Below are positions 59,292 to 64,000 of a stretch of DNA of 64,000 nt, one piece after another. Made by a program: the position numbers and the translations under genes. The stretch's first letter is position 1. Each line of letters starts with the position of its first letter. The notes under the pieces were generated by a model. That model saw only the letters and a list, made by a program, of their open reading frames with translations. It ran no database searches and was not told the DNA's origin. The stretch spans positions 682,001 through 746,000 of the forward strand of contig NZ_CP118969.1 of NCBI RefSeq assembly GCF_029023865.1. Reading direction: 5' to 3'. This DNA is from Lactococcus lactis (GTDB lineage Bacteria; Bacillota; Bacilli; Lactobacillales; Streptococcaceae).

Positions 59292-59323
59292 AAAACTACT
59301 GACAGACTGGTCAGTAGTTTTTC
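59292..59323 (+). terminator. pip terminator made of the recurrent motif
   Basis: AAAACTACTGAC and GTCAGTAGTTTT form a perfect 12-bp stem over AGACTG, followed by TCTATT. The TACTGACAG motif is part of the stem. Confidence 0.85.
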
Positions 59324-59375
59324 TATTATTTATAATCATAATGAGCAAATAGTAAGGGAGAACTTGTGCTATAAT

Positions 59376-60122
59376 ATGTCTATGACAAAAGTAAACGAAG
59401 AACGTGTACAAGAAATTTTTAATAGTATTTCATCAGATTATGATAAAATGAACGCCATTATCAGTTTTAAACAACATGATTTATGGCGTGCTAAAACAAT
59501 GAAAAGGATGGGAGATTTAACTGGTCTGTCTATTCTTGATTTGTGTTGTGGAACTGGAGACTGGACTTTTGATTTATCTGAAAGTGTCGGCCCTTCTGGT
59601 AAAGTAATTGGTCTTGATTTTTCAGAAAATATGCTCGAAATTGCTAAGGCTAAACTTAAAGAAGAAGCGAAGAAAAACATTGAATTTCTCCAAGGAAATG
59701 CAATGGCTTTACCTTTTGAAAATGAAAGTTTTGATGTAGTTACGATTGGTTATGGTCTAAGAAACACACCTGACTATCTTACTGTATTAAAAGAAATTTT
59801 TCGTGTGTTAAAACCAGGGGGCAGAGTAGTTTGTATCGAAACTTCACACCCCACATTACCAATTTATAAACAAGCTTTTGAACTTTATTTTAAAAATGTC
59901 ATGCCCTTTTTTGGTAAAGTTTTTGCCAAATCTTTAAAAGAATATCAATGGCTTCAAAAATCAGCAGAAGATTTTCCAGATGCCAAGACGCTTGAAGAAC
60001 TTTTTAGAAAAGCTGGCTTTGTTGCCGTAGACTATCAAAAACATGGCGGTGGAGCAATCGCAAGTCATTTTGCCACTAAATCCAAAAAACCTAAATCAAA
60101 TATTCGTATTGGTAAAAAGTAG
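59376..60122 (+). CDS. menG: Demethylmenaquinone methyltransferase
   Basis: This SAM-dependent methyltransferase carries out the last step of menaquinone synthesis. The 247-residue form has ILDLCCGTGDWTFDLS (SAM motif I), VVTIGYGLRNTPDYL and EIFRVLKPGGRVVCIE, all UbiE/MenG patterns. The frame opens upstream at 59205, but that overlaps a terminator, so ATG 59376 or, better, 59382 (MTKVNEERV) is the start. The extended -10 TGCTATAAT ends at 59375, and transcription should begin at about the ATG at 59382. L. lactis makes menaquinones and can respire with haem. Confidence 0.9.
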   Translation: MSMTKVNEERVQEIFNSISSDYDKMNAIISFKQHDLWRAKTMKRMGDLTGLSILDLCCGTGDWTFDLSESVGPSGKVIGLDFSENMLEIAKAKLKEEAKKNIEFLQGNAMALPFENESFDVVTIGYGLRNTPDYLTVLKEIFRVLKPGGRVVCIETSHPTLPIYKQAFELYFKNVMPFFGKVFAKSLKEYQWLQKSAEDFPDAKTLEELFRKAGFVAVDYQKHGGGAIASHFATKSKKPKSNIRIGKK

Positions 60123-60158
60123 TCGGTCAATAAAAAATAAAAATTTCGAGGGAAAAAT

Positions 60159-60992
60159 ATGCCTTATAAACGTTATGGGGAAATTTTTAAAAAACTACGA
60201 GAACAAAAGAATTTTTCGCTTTCTCATTTTTCAGAAATAGGTATTTCAAAAGCGAGTTTATCAAGATTTGAATTAGGTCAAACCATGATAAGCTTTGAAC
60301 GCTTGGATAGTGCGCTGCAAGAGATGAATGTGACTTTAGCTGAGTATGAACATTTTATCAATAATTTTTCAATGGATTATAAAGAAGAATTTTTAGAAGA
60401 TATAATTCTTGCGGATATTGCAGATGACGTCGATAAACTTCATAGTCTCTATTTAGAAGCTATGGAATATGATTCAAAAATGCTAGCTTATTGTGCTAAA
60501 AGTCGGTATGAAACACTGACACAAATGGAAGCTGACGATGTGGTTGAATATCTCTATGACGTTGGAGAATGGGGCTATTTTGAACTTTCAATTTTTTATC
60601 TGACTTTGGATAGTTTCAGTGAACGAGAAATTATGTATTTGATGAAAGAACTATGGGGGAAGAGTAAACACTTATATGGTGTTTTTAAATATCGCAGAAG
60701 AGTTCTTCAATCTTCGTATCGAGCGGTCGTTTTGCTTTCCTCAAAAGGAGCTCGTGACTCAGCTAGAAGTATCTTGCAAAAAAGTTACCCTAAAGATTAT
60801 TTCTACGACCTCTATGTTGAAAATCTAAGAAATCTGGCACATGGTTTTTATAGCTATTGTTTCAAAGACAAGATAAGCGGTGAAAAGCAAATCAAAAATG
60901 CCATTGAAATTTTTGGGCAAGTTGGATATGAAGATTTAGCAGATTATTATCAAAAACGATATCAAAAGCTTTTAGGAAAATTATTAACATAA
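60159..60992 (+). CDS. Rgg/GadR/MutR family regulator
   Basis: The 277-residue protein has an N-terminal helix-turn-helix (NFSLSHFSEIGISKASLSRFE) and a C-terminal all-helical repeat domain (from about residue 65), the layout of Rgg proteins that bind short peptides or other signals. It lies 36 bases after menG, with no gene for a small hydrophobic peptide between them. A terminator follows it, and next comes the operon of three small genes at 61122-62305, which it may control. A CTTGAT-T-ATCAAG palindrome (61087) sits ahead of that operon. Confidence 0.87.
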   Translation: MPYKRYGEIFKKLREQKNFSLSHFSEIGISKASLSRFELGQTMISFERLDSALQEMNVTLAEYEHFINNFSMDYKEEFLEDIILADIADDVDKLHSLYLEAMEYDSKMLAYCAKSRYETLTQMEADDVVEYLYDVGEWGYFELSIFYLTLDSFSEREIMYLMKELWGKSKHLYGVFKYRRRVLQSSYRAVVLLSSKGARDSARSILQKSYPKDYFYDLYVENLRNLAHGFYSYCFKDKISGEKQIKNAIEIFGQVGYEDLADYYQKRYQKLLGKLLT

Positions 60993-61051
60993 AAAAGTCT
61001 CCAGATTACTTCGTTGCATTTTTGCAATGATTTAAAAAGGAGACTTTTTTT
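60992..61051 (+). terminator. rgg terminator
   Basis: AAAAAGTCTCC and GGAGACTTTTT pair over a long loop that itself contains TTGCA/TGCAA, followed by T. It begins at the rgg stop. Confidence 0.8.
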
Positions 61052-61055
61052 CTGC

Positions 61056-61099
61056 TAGAATAAAATTAAAGATAAAAGAAAGCGCGCTTGATTATCAAG
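61056..61099 (+). promoter_or_regulatory. Extended -10 promoter and palindrome ahead of the three-gene operon
   Basis: TGCTAGAAT provides an extended -10 (TAGAAT at 61056-61061). CTTGATTATCAAG (61087-61099) is a 13-bp palindrome between the transcription start and the AAGGAGG of the first gene. It is a candidate regulator site, perhaps for the Rgg protein. Confidence 0.5.
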
Positions 61100-61121
61100 A
61101 AAAAATAAAAAAGGAGGAAAT

Positions 61122-61448
61122 ATGTTAAAAAAAGAAAGAGAAATGAGAGAGAAAATTTTGAATCGAATTGAGAAATTGCTACAGGCAGGTTCAAAATTAA
61201 ACGAAGCAGAAAAGAAAATACTGATGGACTATTATGAACAGATTGAAAAATCTAAAAATATGGAATTTGAACTCGTTCATCTTAGAAATGCCTTGCTTCC
61301 TTTGGTGATTTCTTCTCAACATTCTTTAAATGTCTTAAAATTTTACAAGGAACTTCGTTCAGAGCGAAAGGTGACTTGGGGCGAGGGAAGTTCTTTACTG
61401 ACTGGGATAGCTCAATTTCCAGAAAAAAATGAAAGGAAACACTTATGA
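61122..61448 (+). CDS. Small helical protein, bacteriocin-immunity-like
   Basis: The 108-residue protein is predicted to be all helices: KILNRIEKLLQAG, LNEAEKKILMDYYEQIEKS and LVHLRNALLPLVISSQHSLNVLKFYKEL. The pattern, with NALLPLVISSQ.SL..LKFYKEL, resembles the protein at 27937 (HSLAPLARKQELSSEVVRFYLQL) and so the EntA immunity group. The match is weak and by eye. AAGGAGG precedes the ATG. Its stop overlaps the start of the secreted protein gene by four bases, so the two are translationally coupled. Confidence 0.55.
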   Translation: MLKKEREMREKILNRIEKLLQAGSKLNEAEKKILMDYYEQIEKSKNMEFELVHLRNALLPLVISSQHSLNVLKFYKELRSERKVTWGEGSSLLTGIAQFPEKNERKHL

Positions 61449-62059
61449 AAACAAAACAAATTTATGTAAGTCTTATGACTTCAGCAATCTTGCTATCAGC
61501 AGTTACTCCAATAATAGTTAATGCTGATGTCATTAGTTCTAACGGGACAACAGAGCAAGTTTCTAATAGACAAGCTTCAAACACTGATGTACAAGGACAA
61601 TTTGAACCCTATGTTTCTGTTGAGGATAACCAGTATGTTTTAAATATTCCGGAAAATATTCAGGTTAGCCAAACTGAGATTGAACAAGTAAAACAACAAA
61701 TTAATGCTGTAAATCAGCAAGTTGAAACGAATAAATTAATTATAAATCCTATCACTAAAGAAATTGTGAATCGTGCCTCTACCCTGAAATCATCGGGATA
61801 CACCTATGGGAATTTTTGGTGGGGAACTTGCTACTACTTCAGAAGTAATGCAGCAGTTTATCAAATGGACCATGATTTAGATAATTGGGCTATCGGTTCA
61901 GGTCTTGTTGGTATATTTGCCCCACCAATTGCTGCTCTGGGTGGTGCTTATTATTTGAAGGTTAAAAGTGATTTAGATTATATGAATAGTATCCACCAAA
62001 AGGATTATCTTAATATGGAGGTAAACTGGGTGGGAGTCTATTCAATTTATGTTCCGTAA
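61445..62059 (+). CDS. Secreted protein of unknown family, possible bacteriocin-like factor
   Basis: The 204-residue protein has a Sec signal peptide (about residues 1-28, ending VNADV), a hydrophilic part rich in Gln, Glu and Val, and a distinctive C-terminal half: SGYTYGNFWWGTCYYFRS, DHDLDNWAIGSGLVGIF (cited in part), then a Pro/Ala/Gly-rich hydrophobic stretch FAPPIAALGGAYYL. One Cys only. No sortase signal or enzyme motif. The layout, an aromatic motif next to a Gly-rich hydrophobic helix and an immunity-like partner, recalls secreted toxins, but no family is recognised. Confidence 0.65.
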   Translation: MKTKQIYVSLMTSAILLSAVTPIIVNADVISSNGTTEQVSNRQASNTDVQGQFEPYVSVEDNQYVLNIPENIQVSQTEIEQVKQQINAVNQQVETNKLIINPITKEIVNRASTLKSSGYTYGNFWWGTCYYFRSNAAVYQMDHDLDNWAIGSGLVGIFAPPIAALGGAYYLKVKSDLDYMNSIHQKDYLNMEVNWVGVYSIYVP

Positions 62060-62071
62060 GGAGGTAGAGTG

Positions 62072-62305
62072 ATGTTTTTAGTTTTATGGCTGGCGATTAT
62101 CGTCATCTCATTTCTTTTACAAATCTATGTTTGGCCACGAATTCCAAAATCAATTTTTAAGTATAGAGGTTTAGTCTTATCTATTTCTCTCATTATTCTT
62201 ATTTTTGTTGTAAGAATACCACTAGAAATTACTGCATTGACACTTCCATTTTATTTGATGATGTTTTTCGGGCTCTTTCTTTTTTGGAAAGATAGAAAAC
62301 TTTAA
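62072..62305 (+). CDS. Small membrane protein, 77 aa
   Basis: A hydrophobic protein with three membrane segments (VLWLAIIVISFLLQIYV, GLVLSISLIILIFVV, TLPFYLMMFFGLFLF) and little else. ATG 62072 was chosen over GTG 62069 because AAGGAGG lies seven bases before it. It lies 12 bases after the secreted protein gene and is followed by a terminator, so it is the last of the three-gene operon. It might be a second immunity or export helper. Confidence 0.6.
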   Translation: MFLVLWLAIIVISFLLQIYVWPRIPKSIFKYRGLVLSISLIILIFVVRIPLEITALTLPFYLMMFFGLFLFWKDRKL

Positions 62306-62326
62306 GTAAATCTGTAGTTAAAAAAT

Positions 62327-62352
62327 TAAAGGTACTCGATTGAGTGCCTTTT
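62327..62352 (+). terminator. Terminator of the three-gene operon
   Basis: AAAGGTACTC and GAGTGCCTTT pair over GATT with one G:U pair, followed by TT and an A/T-rich tail. Confidence 0.75.
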
Positions 62353-62473
62353 TGAGTAAATTTATACAGGTGATGTGTATATTATTAAAAGTACAAAACA
62401 TAAGGAATCTATTTTATGGTATAATAATCTTGCTTAAAAATTTATTAAAATAAGCGTTAGTAGGGAAGTAGTA

Positions 62474-64000
62474 ATGAAATTAAAAGATATAGAGAAATCA
62501 ACAAATAAAAATCTTTATCTGCTTTTTCTAAGTGTACTCGTGGGCTTGACTGCGGGTTTTTTGGCCAGTCTTTATCGGTTGGCACTGGAAAAAGCTGAAA
62601 CTTGGGGCTTGAGTATTTATCGCTTTGTTAGCTCACACATTATTTTTATTCCCCTCCTTATTTTGGGTTTGGCTTTCTTAGCCTTTGTGGTTACTTTCTT
62701 TATGAAGAAATATCCGATGAGTTCAGGTTCTGGGATACCACAAGTTAAAGGGCAATTACAGGGTTATTTTAAAAATAATTGGTTCACGACTGCTTTTGCT
62801 AAATTTATCGCTGGGACTTTAGCAATGTTTGCAGGTCTATCACTGGGGCGTGAGGGTCCCTCAGTTCAACTTGGGGCTTCAATGGGTCAGATGGTTTCTA
62901 GCCGGTTGGCTGAAACTGAACGTCATAAAAGAATTCTAATTGCTTCTGGAGCATCTGCTGGTTTATCTGCTGCTTTCAATGCACCTTTGTCAGGTGTCAT
63001 GTTTACTTTGGAAGAAGTATTTAAATACTTTTCTCCATTGATTTTATTAACTTGTATGACCTCAGCAATGGTTGCTGATATGGTTGCACGAATAATGTTT
63101 GGGAGTGGTCCAGTTTTTCATTTCCAAATTGTTGGTTCAATTGAACTCTCAAATTATTGGCTACTTATTATTTTAGGAATTATTTTAGGACTTTTCGGTG
63201 CTTTTTATAACTGGACACTCCTCACAAGTCAAAATTTGATGAAGAAAATAAAGAGTCCATTTCTTCGTGTTTTACTTACTTTTTTAGTGGTTGGGGCAAC
63301 TGGTTTATTGTTTCCTAATATAATTGGGAGTGGCCATCGTTTAATGGATTCCTTTAGTTTAGAAATGGGATTAGCCTTTCTATGTTTGATTCTCATTGGG
63401 AAATATCTGATTTCAATGGTATCTTATTCTTCGGGTGTGCCAGGAGGAATTTTCTTTCCCCTGTTAGTTTTGGGTGCTAGTCTTGGAGCTGTTTTTGCGA
63501 CAATTGTTATTTCACTTTTTCATCTTCCAAGCCATTTATTTGCCAATCTAGTAATTTTAGCGATGGCTGGGACTTTTACAGCAATTGTTCGAGCACCGAT
63601 GACTGGAATCCTTCTTTTGGTGGAAATGACTGGTTCATTTGACCATTTACTTCCTCTGGCTCTTGTCTCTTTAATTGCTTATGTCGTTGCTGATTTATTA
63701 CAATCTGAGCCAATTTATGATTCCTTATTAGACAACATGTTGAAAGAAAAAGAAATTGATGTTGATGATTCGGATAAGCAGATGATGTTTGAAACAATTG
63801 TTCAATTTGATTCAGTTGCGGATCGTAAGAAGTTGTCAGAGATACATTTACCAGAAGGATGTTTGCTGGTTTCGGTTCATCGTTCAGGTAAGGATATCAT
63901 TCCACACGGGAATACTGAATTACAAGCAGGAGATTATTTGACCTTTTTGATTAGACGAGAAGATGAAGTGATTGCTAGAGAACAACTTCGTCAGGTTTTA
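62474..64000 (+). CDS. clcA: ClC-type chloride channel/antiporter, runs off the window
   Basis: The open frame from ATG 62474 runs to the last base without a stop. It encodes a ClC family membrane protein: GSGIPQVKGQL, the gating-Glu motif GREGPS, GGIFFPLLVLG and many helices, and near the end a cytoplasmic domain (LPEGCLLVSVHRSGKDIIP) that looks like a TrkA_C regulatory domain. Such proteins exchange Cl- and H+ and help in acid stress. A TAGGGAAG ribosome binding site lies before the ATG. Confidence 0.9.
   Translation, partial: MKLKDIEKSTNKNLYLLFLSVLVGLTAGFLASLYRLALEKAETWGLSIYRFVSSHIIFIPLLILGLAFLAFVVTFFMKKYPMSSGSGIPQVKGQLQGYFKNNWFTTAFAKFIAGTLAMFAGLSLGREGPSVQLGASMGQMVSSRLAETERHKRILIASGASAGLSAAFNAPLSGVMFTLEEVFKYFSPLILLTCMTSAMVADMVARIMFGSGPVFHFQIVGSIELSNYWLLIILGIILGLFGAFYNWTLLTSQNLMKKIKSPFLRVLLTFLVVGATGLLFPNIIGSGHRLMDSFSLEMGLAFLCLILIGKYLISMVSYSSGVPGGIFFPLLVLGASLGAVFATIVISLFHLPSHLFANLVILAMAGTFTAIVRAPMTGILLLVEMTGSFDHLLPLALVSLIAYVVADLLQSEPIYDSLLDNMLKEKEIDVDDSDKQMMFETIVQFDSVADRKKLSEIHLPEGCLLVSVHRSGKDIIPHGNTELQAGDYLTFLIRREDEVIAREQLRQVL

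Noticed and set aside
59205-59375. Upstream extension of menG by 57 codons
   Set aside because: It would begin inside pip and translate through the pip terminator and the menG -10 box. The family N-terminus begins near MTKVNEERV.

Overview
The window is AT-rich, low-GC Gram-positive DNA and looks like a Lactococcus lactis chromosome, most likely subsp. lactis. The evidence is the combination of a two-protein mannose PTS named as in lactococci (PtnAB-C-D with ManO-like DUF956 proteins), an aguR-aguBDAC agmatine deiminase cluster, a maltose/starch cluster around mapA and malR, a 901-residue Pip phage-infection protein, a CiaRH-type two-component system, AT-rich extended -10 promoters (TGnTATAAT) and strong AGGAGG ribosome binding sites. 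No rRNA, tRNA, insertion sequence, prophage or CRISPR array was seen.

Layout. 0-14 kb is mostly core: the end of a phosphate (pst) ABC operon with phoU; a histidine phosphatase and an S66 peptidase; serS behind a T-box leader; a YitT-like membrane protein between two DUF956 genes; the mannose/glucose PTS; then ferredoxin, a LysM protein, cmk and an LCP (LytR-CpsA-Psr) gene. 13.4-19.1 kb is the agmatine deiminase island: membrane-bound regulator AguR, then carbamoyltransferase, antiporter, deiminase and carbamate kinase, with a cre site ahead of aguB. 19.1-23.2 kb is an operon preceded by an M-box (Mg2+) riboswitch: a fused double permease, an ATPase and a second LCP protein, with no binding protein. 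23.2-35.3 kb is accessory: two CPBP membrane proteases, two YagU paralogues, an Old Yellow Enzyme with an ArsR-type regulator, an LssY_C protein, a bacteriocin-immunity-like protein, a lipoprotein pair, a DUF2975/YozG pair, and an LPXTG surface protein behind two unknown small membrane proteins.

35.4-50.2 kb is the maltose/maltodextrin system. malEFG faces one way; a neopullulanase-type enzyme, an alpha-glucosidase, maltose acetyltransferase, a lipoprotein alpha-amylase, a second alpha-glucosidase, maltose phosphorylase and MalR face the other. The two divergent promoters each carry a MalR-type operator and a cre-like site. The surface amylase would release maltodextrins, MalEFG would import them using an ATPase encoded elsewhere, and intracellular GH13 and GH65 enzymes would produce glucose and beta-glucose 1-phosphate. 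50.2-60.1 kb holds ciaRH, a dxs homologue, yidD, a GH1 phospho-beta-glucosidase under a perfect cre, pip and menG/ubiE. 60.1-62.3 kb holds an Rgg-type regulator followed by an immunity-like protein, an unrecognised secreted protein and a small membrane protein. The window ends inside a ClC chloride channel gene.

Two features run across the genes. A short motif (TTACTGACAG and its complement) recurs more than twenty times, usually as intergenic inverted repeats, in terminators and even inside the serS T-box leader, but was not seen as intergenic pairs from about 13.3 to 41 kb. Several genes have a perfect extended -10 so close to the start codon that their mRNAs should be leaderless.
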